A stretch of DNA of 64,000 nt from Phycomyces nitens. Taxonomy: Eukaryota > Mucoromycota > Mucoromycetes > Mucorales > Phycomycetaceae. Within the stretch, counting starts at the first letter, position 1, and every line of letters begins with the position of its first letter. Made by a program: the position numbers and the translations under genes. The stretch is from the NCBI GenBank assembly GCA_022702545.1, contig JAHRBC010000005.1, positions 2,666,001 through 2,730,000 of the forward strand. The letters are read 5' to 3'. Below the pieces are notes generated by a model. That model was not told the origin of the DNA. It did not search any database and saw nothing but the letters and a program-made list of their open reading frames with translations. Shown piece after piece: positions 11,313 to 22,275 of the stretch.

Positions 11313-12479
11313 CTAATACAATTGTTGTTGACTCCACTCCGATGTCAGATGTGGTTGTGTTTTCCGAAAGTGACAAAAAATGGCGTTGGTAATGTGTGCG
11401 CCTCTGGCATGTTGTTGATCTGGTTTGAAGTAGTACTTCTTAAAAGCGTTTATTCCAAGGCTCCAATTGCCGTACCATTTGATCTCATCAATAGACTGTC
11501 CGTTTTGAATTGTATGTGTGCTAGCTACCGATCTTGTTGAGTGTCCAGTATGTACAGTTGTGTCAATACCAGCCTCCATAAGTATTGCTTTTACCCAATT
11601 GGCTATAGTAGTGGGTTGGATTGAGCCGGGCAAAAGAGTGTCAATGTAAGTCAGGAAGAGTGTATGATATGGCGGCAGTGTGTGTCAAATATGTTGTGTT
11701 TGCTGGACAAATTGGTAGAGTGTATTTACTGGACAAATGTTGCCATGGTCAATCACTCCAAGTTTTTATGATTTAGCTTGGGCTTATTTAGGGTTGCGTG
11801 CAATGAGAGCAACCTCAATCAGGTCATTATCCTTTGTCCATCAAAATGTTACATCTCTGTATTGCAATCAGCCCAAGTCCAAACATGATCGCCACATTGT
11901 AGCCAAGCACAGTGGGATAATAGTCTTGCGTTGTAAGCGTATGAGGTCAAGTGTTATCGTTGCACCCCAGGATTGTACAAGAGCGGTACTAGCTGAATAT
12001 CCCATGTTTCTTGATGTATATTGGGCAACTTTTGTTCATTGTTTTGTTTGGCTTAAAAGAATTTTTGGACTAGGACATTGTTGGCGATGGGTGTTTCATT
12101 TGGATGGAGGATCTTGTAGACAAAAGCTATGGCTGATTGGGTACCATTAAGTATTTGAGAGTATTGGTGTTTTATTGTCATCAGGTATTCTACAACCCCA
12201 ACCGGGTCATATGCACATGGATCTCTTTGGGGGCTCTGTTCTTGACATCGTTCGGCCCATTACCTCCATTTTTTATTGTAGTTCTGTGATGTGGAGTGTT
12301 GCAGGGCTTTCTCAGTAGAGGTACTTATCTCCTGGCTAATCCCTTTTATTTTTTGTTTGTTCCTGATTAGAGCCAAGCGGTCAAAGACCATGTCTTTGAT
12401 ATTGGGATTTGGATCGTGTTGGCTATTCTCCTCTGCATCACCATTGGCCACCAAGATTGAGTGAGACATTGTGGAGTGT
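11313..12479 (-). pseudogene. DIRS-type tyrosine recombinase, decayed (left arm)
   Basis: On the minus strand the C-terminal part reads as a DIRS/Ngaro-like tyrosine recombinase: the TGHSTRSVAST patch supplies the HxxR box, followed by WYGNWSLGINAFKKYY with the Trp and the likely catalytic Tyr. The N-terminal part (about 12260-12420) is the same family but is cut by stops. The same stops occur in the right arm, so the decay predates or has been copied between arms. The element lacks its RT and RNase H here because the arm ends at 12479. Confidence 0.75.
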
Positions 12480-12641
12480 ACATATCTAAGACATATTAAC
12501 GTAGCTATACATTTAGCCATAAATCTGATTACATTTTGTATAAATAGTAAAAGGATTTGTATCAATAAAATATTATCTATCTATTACCTAAAAACTATTC
12601 TTTAAACTTGATGATCCCCAGTGGTATTGATTCTGCGACTT
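12480..12641 (+). repeat. LTR remnant (same family as 26797-27172)
   Basis: Runs from CATATCTAAGACATATTAACG to GATTCTGCGACTTAG and matches 26971-27131 closely. It carries a TATA-like TGTATAAATAG and CAATAAAA, typical LTR promoter and poly(A) signals. It abuts the inner edge of the left arm and seems to truncate it. Confidence 0.7.
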
Positions 12642-12676
12642 AGTGTGATATTTGTAGTAGAAATTGGGACGGTGGA

Positions 12677-12955
12677 TGTGGTATACACACCACATTTGAG
12701 TGAAATACAAACTCCACAACCGATATCTGGTTCCTCTTTGCTAATGACCATGGCAAGATAACATCCCAGGAGCAGTTACACACCAGGCACACGTACACTT
12801 CACACTACTACAGTGATAACCGACCATTACACAATAGAGATTAATAGAACAAGGGAACTAGAATAATAACTATATAAACCACCATAATATTCTTTCTTCA
12901 ATAAATAACACTCTCACAGTATCTATAAGTTCCCCAAAAACCCTTAATTACCACA
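12677..12955 (+). repeat. 5' LTR (279 bp)
   Basis: Contains TATATAAACC about 85 bp before its end and CAATAAATAA downstream, likely promoter and polyadenylation signals. TG...CA ends. Confidence 0.93.
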
Positions 12956-13006
12956 TTTTTTACTGTGAACCGTATTTTATTTTTATCTTAAAAAAAAAAA
13001 AAAAAA

Positions 13007-15595
13007 ATGAACAACCATATCGCCACCGCTTCGTTTGTCAGCTCGGAAGAGAGCATCCAGAACGAGACAGGCGCAACCATCGAGGTGATTGCCGAGGACC
13101 AAGAGATGGGAGAGGTCACCGCCGCTCAGGAGACGGAAACCCTGGACATCATGGCCATTGGCACCGCCTTGGACGCAAGAAGAAAGCGAGCCTCAGCTCA
13201 TTTGATGAGAACGTTGAGCAACCCGGTTGCTACAGCAGAAGAGATCAAGGAGGCCCAAGAGGAGGTCGATCGCACCAAATCGCGCTGGATCTCCTACCTG
13301 TCGGCTCAGGAATCCTTGGCAGACACTTCGGCCGAAACCATCATCAGAAGGTTAACCGAGAAGAAAAGAGCCAAGGACTACACGGACAAGATGGATTCCT
13401 TTGTGCCTCCAAACCTGCCCATCTTCCAATTGCAGGGCAACCGACTCAGGGAAGCCAACAAGAAGGTACACGAGTCGATCCACTCTTTCCTCAATGAGTT
13501 CGAGGTACAGATGAGGGTCCACAACCTCCCAGCAGACAAGCACTGGGAACGACTTTTCTGGTTGACCTGCGACGACATGCAGCGTTTGTGGTTCCAGAAA
13601 ACCAAGGCAGACAAGGGACTCACTTGGTTGCAGGCCCGTACCCGTATGGAACAAGAGTACGGAAACCCATACTACATCTGGATGAAGCGCCATGAACTGC
13701 GTAGTCTCTCGCAGCGTACAGGAGAGCCTGTAAGAATGTACGCCCAACGCTACCAAGAAGCAACCTTCGCGGCCGGCCTGGAGAATGGAGAAGAACTGGT
13801 CTGGCTTTTCGTCTCGTCCCTCACCAAGACCATCCGAGAGAAAGCTTGGCAAACACTAACCCATAACTATGGGTTAGAGAAGCCCCAGGACATCAATCAG
13901 GTTGTTCCCCTGATCATTGCCACCAGCGGAGAAGAGTCCGATATCGACGGGCTGGACAAGTACCTGGGAGCAGGTGCCAAAAGGCGCCAAGAAGACCGCC
14001 AAGAAGAACAGGACACCTACAAGAAAGGCAAAGTAGCCAGTCGTGCAGGCAGAGGCACCAGCACAGGTAGCTGCCCGGTGCATCCAAAGGGCAGACATTC
14101 ACTTCATGAATGTCAAGTAATCCGCAACTTGAACGCCAAGGACACCAAGGACACCAAGTCCTTTCCCAGTACAAGTGCGCCAAGAACACCCGTCCTGTGC
14201 CGTTACTGCCACAAGGTCCCATATGTCCCAGGGCACAAGTGTCCCGAGTTTCAGACGGCAAAGAACAAGACTCAGGTCTTTGCCAACCGCAGTTCCCGAG
14301 TTGCGTGGGTAGAAGAACCTGCCAATGACAGAATTGACGTGGATCTCAGCCATCTGAACTTGCAAGCACAAGGTAAACACCTTTCACATACAAAAAACAA
14401 TCATAAAGATAATGAAAATAAACCGCCTTCCTATAACGATGGCTCACTATACGTTCCTATACTTGTACAGAATGAACGGACATGGGCGCTGGTAGACTCG
14501 GGGGCGAATGCTTCCTTTATCTCACCCCAACTAGCTCAATCCCTTCATCTTAACACAAATAAAAAGGTCTTACACCAACAAAAAATATACTTAGCCTCAC
14601 AAGGCAATGTAGCGGAACACCTAGGATCAGTAGATAATGTTGTACTATCATACAAAAATAAGACATTACAACATAGCTTCATTATCATGAATTTAGCCTT
14701 AGACACCCAGATAAGCATTGGCACAGACTTAATGCCAAAATTGGGTATGACTATCACAAATTTAGCCACTAAATGGGATGATCAAGACATCGATTCATCA
14801 CAAAAAGACATACCCAACGATGTGCCCGAGCCTAATAATTCACCTGCAGGCACAAGTGATGAACACAATCAGTTTATGAGATCGATAGAAGCATCGATAG
14901 AAGCCAACAAACTTATACCAAAGACATCATTTTGTACAATTCCTGAATCTGTAATACATATTGACACACCAGCTGGAGTTACGTCCTACAGACGACAGTA
15001 CCCTTTACCAGTGGTGTACGAACCCAGAATACAAGAAACGGTGAACACTTGGTTAGCCAATGGTACAATTGAGGTAGCATCCAATGACACAGCATGGAAC
15101 AGCCCAATTACACTAGCTCCCAAGAAAGATATGTTCGGCAACTACACAGACAGAAGACCTTGCCTAGACCCTCGACACATCAACAAACTGCTAAAAGAAG
15201 ACCGATATCCTTTACCATTAATCAGGGATATCTTCCACACACTCAAAGATGCGGTCATATTTACAACCCTAGACCTTACGAGTGCCTTCCATCGTTTTGA
15301 GGTGTACAAACCAGACAGACCAAAGACAGCATTTACTTTCAAAGGAAGACAATACATGTTTCGCGGTTGTCCATTCGGACTGAAGCCTATCTCTTCTAAA
15401 TTCCAACGAGTTATGAACATTGTCTTTCAAGACATGCCCTTCGTCACCACGTTCGTGGATGATATCGTAGTGTTTTCTCGCAACATGCAGGAACATACGG
15501 CTCATGTGAATGCGGCAATACAACAGCTCACTAAAGTAAATCTCATATTAAACCCAAAAAGTGCCATTTCGCACAAAGAGCAGTCTTTCTACTAG
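13007..15595 (+). CDS. Gag-protease-RT of the Ty3/gypsy chromovirus
   Basis: An 862-residue frame whose ATG follows a run of 17 A. Residues 1 to about 460 are Gag-like (coiled, charged, with a cysteine/histidine cluster CRYCHKVPYVPGHKC near 398-412 in place of a classic CCHC knuckle). The protease motif VDSGANASFIS is near residue 495. RT follows with LDLTSAFHRF, CPFGL and the catalytic TFVDDIVVF near residue 815. Gag and Pol share one frame, as in Tf1-like elements. The frame ends at a TAG inside the RT thumb; the family continues in the -1 frame from about 15583, so a one-base deletion is likely. Confidence 0.9.
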   Translation: MNNHIATASFVSSEESIQNETGATIEVIAEDQEMGEVTAAQETETLDIMAIGTALDARRKRASAHLMRTLSNPVATAEEIKEAQEEVDRTKSRWISYLSAQESLADTSAETIIRRLTEKKRAKDYTDKMDSFVPPNLPIFQLQGNRLREANKKVHESIHSFLNEFEVQMRVHNLPADKHWERLFWLTCDDMQRLWFQKTKADKGLTWLQARTRMEQEYGNPYYIWMKRHELRSLSQRTGEPVRMYAQRYQEATFAAGLENGEELVWLFVSSLTKTIREKAWQTLTHNYGLEKPQDINQVVPLIIATSGEESDIDGLDKYLGAGAKRRQEDRQEEQDTYKKGKVASRAGRGTSTGSCPVHPKGRHSLHECQVIRNLNAKDTKDTKSFPSTSAPRTPVLCRYCHKVPYVPGHKCPEFQTAKNKTQVFANRSSRVAWVEEPANDRIDVDLSHLNLQAQGKHLSHTKNNHKDNENKPPSYNDGSLYVPILVQNERTWALVDSGANASFISPQLAQSLHLNTNKKVLHQQKIYLASQGNVAEHLGSVDNVVLSYKNKTLQHSFIIMNLALDTQISIGTDLMPKLGMTITNLATKWDDQDIDSSQKDIPNDVPEPNNSPAGTSDEHNQFMRSIEASIEANKLIPKTSFCTIPESVIHIDTPAGVTSYRRQYPLPVVYEPRIQETVNTWLANGTIEVASNDTAWNSPITLAPKKDMFGNYTDRRPCLDPRHINKLLKEDRYPLPLIRDIFHTLKDAVIFTTLDLTSAFHRFEVYKPDRPKTAFTFKGRQYMFRGCPFGLKPISSKFQRVMNIVFQDMPFVTTFVDDIVVFSRNMQEHTAHVNAAIQQLTKVNLILNPKSAISHKEQSFY

Positions 15596-17730
15596 GCTTT
15601 TGCGTATCGGAAAAAGGTATATCGTTAGACACACGAAAGGTTAGTAACATACAAGAGTGGCCTCTTCCCTGCACTGGAAAAGACATACAACGCTTTCTGG
15701 GCGTTATCAACTACTTCAGAGAGCATATTCCTAATGTCGCTCAACTCACAGCACCCCTGGACCAGCTTCGCAATGAGGGTACCCTGGAGCACATATGGAC
15801 TGATAAGCATGCCCAAAGTTTCACAACGCTCAAAGCAATATTACTCAAGCTTCCAATTTTGTGTTACCCTAACCTGAAGTATCCCTTCAGTGTCGCAACA
15901 GATGCATCCAACGTAGGCATAGGAGCTGTACTCTACCAAGTTATCAATGGCGAAACTAGGCATATAGGATTCATGGCACGCGCCTTATCCAAGAGTGAAC
16001 GCAACTATTCAACTACTAAACGTGAACTACTCGCCGTTATATATGCACTAAACAAATTCCACAAGTACCTCTGGGGTAACCCATTCACCCTGTATACCGA
16101 TCACAAAGCGCTCACATATATTCACACACAAAAGATAGCCAATGCTATGATGATAAACTGGCTAGACACTATACTAGAATACTCATTTGAGGTACTCCAT
16201 CTACCTGGTCTCAGCAACATCCTACCCGACCAATTATCACGCCTTTTTCCTACGGATAAAGAGCTGGAAGGGGGTAATGACTACGCAGAACCTCACAGCG
16301 GCCGAAAAATTGTCATTAACAGGCAACAAACGCTAGTCAACAACAATTACGATGAAATGCTAACCCCACCAGAGAGTGAACGAGAAGACCTTCTCACCAA
16401 AGCACATGCTTTTGGACACTTTGGAGCAGATGCCATAACAAACTCACTTCACAACGAAGGCATACACTGGACGAACATACACAGAGACGCCGTCAAGGTA
16501 GTACAAAGCTGTATAGAGTGCCAAAAGTATAACATAGCAAAGAAAGGTTATCACCCTCTAAGACCAATTCATGCATATTTACCATGCGACCATTGGGCTA
16601 TCAACCTCGCAGGCCCTTTCACGACCTCACATAACAGTAACAACTACTTACTCGTAATGGTAGACATTTGCACAAGATTTTGTGTATTACGTGCAATACC
16701 TGATAAGACACAGGACACCGTAGTGAACACTGTAATCAACGTCTTCTGTAATTTCGGATTCCCTAGATACCTACAGTCAGACAATGGCAAAGAGTTCGTA
16801 AACTCACTTATGAAGAAACTAGCTGAAGCATCTGGATTTGACCACAGATTAGCCACGCCTTATCACCCTAGAGCAAACGGTGTCGCCGAACGCTGGGTAC
16901 AAACATCAACGAATGCCATAAAGAAATGCATAAAAGGAGCGACCAGAGATTGGGACCTCTATGTGCCTAGCATACAGCTAGCAATGAATGCCAAAGTAAC
17001 AAAGCGTAATGGAACGGCTCCTTACAACCTCATGTTCGCCAGAGCAATGAATGGTTTCAAAAGTTACGCCGATGATCCATCAGTTCCAGCTCTCACAGAA
17101 GACGAATTGCAAAAACGCATCAAAGACATGGCAGACATTGTATTTCCGGCAATCGCTGAAAGAGCAAAAGCAATGACTAATGCACAAAAGGGCAAGTTTG
17201 ACAATAAGTACAGGATGATACAATTCCCTCCTAATAGCCAAGTCATGATTAAAGAACTACAACGTGGTAAACTGGAACCAGCATACCAAGGTCCATATAC
17301 TGTAGTCAGAGAGAAACAGGGAGGTTCTTACATCCTCATGGATGAACAAGGACTGCTGATGCCCAGAGAATATCCACCGTCACAACTCAAATTAATTTCA
17401 CAGGACAAACTCGTCTCACTTGATGAAGTCCAGAAAATCGGTAAAGAGTACTTTACAGTCAGAGCAGTCGTAGCACACAGAGAACTGGCCAAAGGAAAAT
17501 ACGAATATAGAGTTAGATGGGAAGGCTATGAAGAAAAGGATGATACATGGCAAGTCCCAGAATCCTTTAGCAGCCCTAAACCTATCGCGGATTATTGGGA
17601 TCGACTTGGTACAACACCAACAGACAAGACACTACTAAATCAGACACGCACAGTCAATGCAACGTACATTAGCAAACGCCGCAAACAGCAGCATACACCT
17701 ACACGCCAAAGCAAACGCACAAGACGCTAA
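15583..17730 (+). CDS. RNase H-integrase-chromodomain part of pol
   Basis: Continues the polyprotein after the frameshift: FLLGFCVSEKG joins the RT thumb. RNase H shows the TDAS, KRELLA and YTDHKAL catalytic segments. Integrase shows an HxxxH...CxxC zinc region (HAFGHFGAD to CIECQK), then the catalytic residues in MVDICTRF, QSDNGKEF and GVAERWVQ. A chromodomain (YEYRVRWEGYEEKDDTWQVPESF) lies at about 17450-17620; in this family it guides integration to heterochromatin. The first ATG is only at 15859, so this part needs the upstream frame for translation. Confidence 0.9.
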   Translation, partial: VFLLGFCVSEKGISLDTRKVSNIQEWPLPCTGKDIQRFLGVINYFREHIPNVAQLTAPLDQLRNEGTLEHIWTDKHAQSFTTLKAILLKLPILCYPNLKYPFSVATDASNVGIGAVLYQVINGETRHIGFMARALSKSERNYSTTKRELLAVIYALNKFHKYLWGNPFTLYTDHKALTYIHTQKIANAMMINWLDTILEYSFEVLHLPGLSNILPDQLSRLFPTDKELEGGNDYAEPHSGRKIVINRQQTLVNNNYDEMLTPPESEREDLLTKAHAFGHFGADAITNSLHNEGIHWTNIHRDAVKVVQSCIECQKYNIAKKGYHPLRPIHAYLPCDHWAINLAGPFTTSHNSNNYLLVMVDICTRFCVLRAIPDKTQDTVVNTVINVFCNFGFPRYLQSDNGKEFVNSLMKKLAEASGFDHRLATPYHPRANGVAERWVQTSTNAIKKCIKGATRDWDLYVPSIQLAMNAKVTKRNGTAPYNLMFARAMNGFKSYADDPSVPALTEDELQKRIKDMADIVFPAIAERAKAMTNAQKGKFDNKYRMIQFPPNSQVMIKELQRGKLEPAYQGPYTVVREKQGGSYILMDEQGLLMPREYPPSQLKLISQDKLVSLDEVQKIGKEYFTVRAVVAHRELAKGKYEYRVRWEGYEEKDDTWQVPESFSSPKPIADYWDRLGTTPTDKTLLNQTRTVNATYISKRRKQQHTPTRQSKRTRR
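16264..16279 (+). promoter_or_regulatory. Internal copy of the polypurine tract
   Basis: CTGGAAGGGGGTAATG here is repeated exactly at 17783-17798, where it is the 3' polypurine tract and runs into the LTR start. A second copy inside pol looks like a central polypurine tract for plus-strand priming; the role is inferred. Confidence 0.6.
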
Positions 17731-17796
17731 CATGGTCCTTTCAGTTTAAAGTAGCTCAACCTCTGCGAAACGGTTATTCAACCTGGAAGGGGGTAA

Positions 17797-18075
17797 TGTG
17801 GTATACACACCACATTTGAGTGAAATACAAACTCCACAACCGATATCTGGTTCCTCTTTGCTAATGACCATGGCAAGATAACATCCCAGGAGCAGTTACA
17901 CACCAGGCACACGTACACTTCACACTACTACAGTGATAACCGACCATTACACAATAGAGATTAATAGAACAAGGGAACTAGAATAATAACTATATAAACC
18001 ACCATAATATTCTTTCTTCAATAAATAACACTCTCACAGTATCTATAAGTTCCCCAAAAACCCTTAATTACCACA
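17797..18075 (+). repeat. 3' LTR (279 bp)
   Basis: Same length as the 5' LTR and the same sequence by eye; preceded by the polypurine tract GGAAGGGGG and followed by the GTGGA target duplication. Confidence 0.93.
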
Positions 18076-18486
18076 GTGGATACTTTGAGACTCTTTATTG
18101 TGGTTTAGAAAAAGTTAAAGTATATTCAGTTTTTGATTCAAGAAGTATGTTAACTTAGTATTTATAATTATAGTTATGATTCTTATCAGCTTGGATATTC
18201 ATTATCATAATAGCTGTGTTATCAGTTAATAGGTATTTTGGGACTTTGTCCCACAATAGATTGGGTATAGTATTTTCATATTTGGATAAGGATTTCTGGA
18301 TGGTATATTATACTTCACGAGTCGGAGACTCTGACTGTGTTACCATCTTTTCTTTATTTGTCGAAAGTTTTGAAATTTTAAAGTTAATAATGTATATATA
18401 GTTAATAGGTGGTCAATGCCAACCTTTATCATCATCTTTTCTTTCGCATCCTGGTGCTCAACCGTTCGGAAGTCTTTTTGTTTCAA

Positions 18487-19308
18487 ATGTCCAATGATAT
18501 TGCCGCTCTTCTCAAACGTATTCAAGACCTCGAATTGGCTCAGGCCAATTCCTCGATTACTCCCGTTCACGATCCTCATATTAGTGATCGCCCTACTGCT
18601 ACCGATCTTATGCCATACCCTGCGTTGGAACAAGCATTTCCTACTATGTTGGATGATTTCTTCCGCAGTCCTCTCAGCAAGAATGAACGACGAACATTTC
18701 TACAACAATGCCCCCGAAATGTTAAGCGCCAGTATTCTGCACCAGTGCTTAACCTGCCTGACGTTGGTATACTTACCCGCAAGTATGACGGCCACCTCAG
18801 TGATATCCAGTATCGTTTGTCTGGAATCACTCGACCAATTGACCTTTTCGTCCATGGACTTGTCCAGAACGAATCTGTGTCTCCCGCTGCTGCTCTCACC
18901 TTTGCTCGTACCATGCACTCACTCCTCTCCGATGTTGCTTTGCACATCACCCAGTTGCGTGTGGACCAAGTCTGCTGAGGCTCTGGACTCACTCCTACGA
19001 CCATTGCCACTAGCTCCACACCTCCTCCTGCGCCCCTCTTGGACGCTGATGCGATTATCAAACAAACCATGCTTACACGCTCGCTGCTTGCTGCTACCCA
19101 CTGCAACAAATCTTCCCGATTGAGAAAGGGAAACAATTGTTCCACTTCCAAGCATAACACCAATGTACCACAAACAGATTACAAGTCAAACCATGTGCCT
19201 TCTGAGTCCCCTACAACTGCCCCGTCCTACCCTCCTCGTCCTCGTCCCCAATGCTCTACGGATTTTTCCCAGCGCCAACGCAAACAGGACACGAAGCTGG
19301 CCCCGTAG
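18487..19308 (+). pseudogene. DIRS gag-like ORF with internal TGA
   Basis: Starts at MSNDIAALLKRIQDLE, an N-terminal coiled-coil typical of DIRS ORF1. The frame meets TGA at 18976-18978 and then stays open to 19308 in the same frame with a Pro/Ser-rich tail. One transition from CGA explains the stop. No zinc knuckle is seen. Confidence 0.7.
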
Positions 19309-21173
19309 GTGGACGCCTCTCACTCTTCAAGCACGCATGGACCAAGCTGACGGACAAACGGTGGGTACGCCAAATCATACAAACGGGATATCAGATCCCC
19401 TTCAACAGGCTACCTCCCCTTACCTCCAAACCAGCACCACTCACGACTACTCTAATGACACCCACACACCAGGCTATCAAAGCTGAAATTCGCTCCCTTC
19501 TTGTCAAAAAGGCTATTGAAGAGACCAAGGCTCCCGGTTTTCGTTCGAGAATTTTCACTATACCAAAGAAAACCGGCGACCTTTGCCCAGTTCTCAACCT
19601 TCGACCCCTCAACCGTTTTATACCTCGCCAGCATTTCAAGATGGAGTCCATTCACCATGTTTTCCAGATGATGCAGAAGAACGACTACCTCACCAGTATC
19701 GATTTGCAGGACACCTTCCTGCATGTCCTCGTTGAGAACTCGTCTCGCAAGTATCTGCAATTCCAATGGGCCGGGAAAACCTATCAGTTCAGGGTTCTAC
19801 CCTTCAGACTGTCCCTCTCCCCTCTTGTCTTTACAAAAATGCTGCGTCCTCTCCTTCGCTGGGGCCGCCGTCGTGGAATCTGTCTCTCAGCATACCTTGA
19901 CGATCTGATAATCATTGCGTCGTCTCCGACGAGGGCACAACAACACACACAGGCCGTTCTGTCAAAACTGAACCTCTTGGGGTTCCTATACAAACCGACG
20001 AAATCACATCTCACTCCCACCCAATCTCTTGACCATCTGGGCTTTCACATCGACACGACCACTATGTGCCTCTCCTTGCCCAACAGCAAACGCCGAGACA
20101 TCCGGAGAGAAGCCACGTCCCTACAACGAACAAAACAGTGCAGCATTCGACAGCTATCGTCCTTCATCGGCAAAGCTCAAGCCACGACACCTGCTGTCTT
20201 TCCTGCCCATCTCATGACCCGCCAACTCATCCACCTTCGCAACATGTCTCTCAACCAAGGGAAGTCATGGAACTCGATAATCACTCTAACCTCCCCTGCT
20301 CTCATAGACCTTCAGTGGTAGATACAGCACCTACAACAATGGAATGGTCTATCGTTCCTTCCCGAGATGCCCAAGATCGAAGTGTACACCGATGTGTCGG
20401 ACAAGGGATGGGGTATAGTCTACAACAACACCACCCTCGCTGGCACCTGGGGTCCCGACGATACAGCTCACCACATCAACTACCGCGAACTGGCCATGAT
20501 ATTACGCATGGTTCGGATTCCGGCCTTGCAAGGGAAGGTCCTCCAGATCTACTGCGACAACATTACCTCGATCGCATATGTCAACCACTTTGGTGGAACT
20601 CGTTCACCCCACCTCATGGATCTAGCCCGTACAATATGGCAGGAATGCCTTACTTCGCACACTCGCTTGCACCTTACTTATATACCTTCCCCATTCAACC
20701 CAGCCAATCCTCCATCTTGACTTCTGAACTCGCAGCTCAAATGGCAAATCTTGTCGACATTTTTCCAAACCTTGGAATCCAGGTGGGGCCCTCACAAGAT
20801 CGACTGCTTTGCAACACCTCTCAACTCGAAACTGCCAACATTCGCGAGCTGGCAATGGAACCCAACAGCCTGGCGGACGAATGCGTTCAGCTTCCCTTGG
20901 TCCCCATGGACACAAGTATACCTGTGTCCCCCGTGGAACCTTCTCCTATGATCAGCCCAGAAGATCTTGTCCGAGAGGGTCACAGCCACCATCATCACGC
21001 CCAATTGGCCATCAGCCATTTGGTTCCCCCTCTTACAGACCATAGCCATAGAACCCCCCTTGACCATTCCTCGCCTTCACATCCTTCCGGCACCAGGCGA
21101 CGATCGTCACATACTGGAGAAGAATCCCCACTGGTCATTGCTCGCCTGGAACGTAAACGGCAACGTCTACTAG
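19251..21173 (+). pseudogene. DIRS reverse transcriptase-RNase H, interrupted
   Basis: RT motifs: DLQDTFLHV, LPFRLSLSPLVFTK (usual FGLSLSP; Gly changed to Arg) and catalytic AYLDDLIII. RNase H follows with YTDVSDKGWGIVY, NYRELAMIL and YCDNITSIAYVN. The same frame is cut by TAG at 20319-20321 (second Trp of the DLQWW motif), TGA at 20718-20720 and TGA near 20949, then ends near 21173. Each stop is one C:G-to-T:A transition from CGA or TGG. Confidence 0.85.
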
Positions 21174-22207
21174 CCAACGGTTTTGAAGACAAGGCCATCC
21201 ATGTCATGCTTTCTCCTGACCATCAACGCTCCCGCCAACAGTACTCATCCTCCCAGAACAAGTATATTTCTTGGGCCAATGAACATCAAATCGATCCCTT
21301 CACGCCTAACCCAGCCCACATCGTCAACTTTATCGCCTTTGGTCACAGTCAGTATGGATGGTCTCCTTCCACTTGTCACAATTACCGCTCTGCCATCCTT
21401 GACCTTTATGGAAATGACAAAGCAGTTGTCACTGATGACATTGATTTCCGAGATTTCTTTACTGCACTGAATGATACCACGGTCCGCTCCTTCCATTGTC
21501 CTATTTACGACTTACAACCAGTGTTTGCCACATTCCGGACATGGGGACCCAACGATTCCATGACAGTCTCCCGGCTTACTCACAAACTTTGCTGGCTACT
21601 GGCCATTACTGGCTTCTTGCGCCCCTCAGATATTGAACGAATTAACCTGGACGAAACCGAGTTCTCGTCTCTTTCTTCCCCGGTGCCTACCTTGGTCCTT
21701 GCCATTGATTGTCCCAAAGAAAAACAATCAGGACAACCCATCGTTCGATCGGTTCATATCTGCCCTCACCTTGATCCTGTCCTCTGCCCCGTCTTGTCCT
21801 TCCAATCTTACATGCGCCGTATGGTCTCTGCCCCTTGTCGCCAACCACATCCTGTATGATCAAACCGCACTATCAACTATCTGATCCGCCATGTTTGCAA
21901 CCCTTCCTCTCCAATTCATACTGAACGCATCAGTAAGTATATCAATTTTGTCACTGACCTGATTCGCCAACCTGGCAACAGCTGTCGTCCTTGTGCCCGC
22001 GCTCTTGGCTCCACTGCTGCCGCACGTTATGGTATTCCTCTTGATGACATCCTCACACACGGTTCATGGGCGTCGTCATCGGTTTTTGACACTTTCTACC
22101 GCCTCTCTCAAGAAACAGCTTCTGATTTCACTACAGCGGCTTTGGGTCCATCTCTTCCTCACTTAGCTCTGAATACACAGTCAGAGTCTCCAACTCGTGA
22201 AGTATAA
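21000..22207 (+). pseudogene. DIRS tyrosine recombinase, interrupted
   Basis: Lies in a different frame from RT and overlaps its end. The N-terminal SAM-like domain includes QQYSSSQNKYISWANEH; box I has LAITGFLRPSDIERI with the first catalytic Arg. A TGA at 21857-21859 interrupts the frame, after which the C-terminal part continues with ARALGSTAAARYGI and THGSWASSSVFDTFYR (Trp and catalytic Tyr). The box II His of HxxR is not seen in its usual place, which would also weaken activity. Confidence 0.78.
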
Positions 22208-22275
22208 TGATTTATTTGTCCAAGGCCATAGGCCAAAGGACTCAATTCATTATATGAGTAGGAGGAGACTCTGAC
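22178..22275. repeat. Internal complementary region of the DIRS element
   Basis: Contains inverted copies of the extreme left terminus (match to 18309-18336) and the extreme right terminus (match to about 22420-22491) placed back to back. Confidence 0.8.

Larger units (their letters stand above)
6071..12479 (-). repeat. Left arm of giant inverted duplication
   Basis: This segment is repeated in reverse orientation at 54109-60193. Many frames are the same in both places: for example 8623-8925 (-) equals 57669-57971 (+), 9382-9666 (+) equals 56928-57212 (-), and 11313-11633 (-) equals 54962-55282 (+). The inner part (about 7.7-12.4 kb) is nearly identical, 6.9-7.2 kb is clearly diverged, and 6.07-6.4 kb is more diverged still. 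This arm is about 0.3 kb longer, partly through a tandem exon-intron duplication near 7.2-7.7 kb. The inner end abuts an LTR remnant. Confidence 0.93.
12677..18075 (+). mobile_element. Complete Ty3/gypsy chromovirus with identical 279-bp LTRs
   Basis: LTRs at 12677-12955 and 17797-18075 start TGTGGTATACAC and end TTACCACA. They appear identical by eye. The element is flanked by a perfect 5-bp target duplication, GTGGA (12672-12676 and 18076-18080). The interior has gag, aspartic protease, RT, RNase H, integrase and a C-terminal chromodomain in the gypsy order. A polypurine tract precedes the 3' LTR. I did not find a standard TGG-type primer binding site after the 5' LTR. A single -1 frameshift in the RT thumb separates two long frames. 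The insertion looks recent. Confidence 0.95.
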
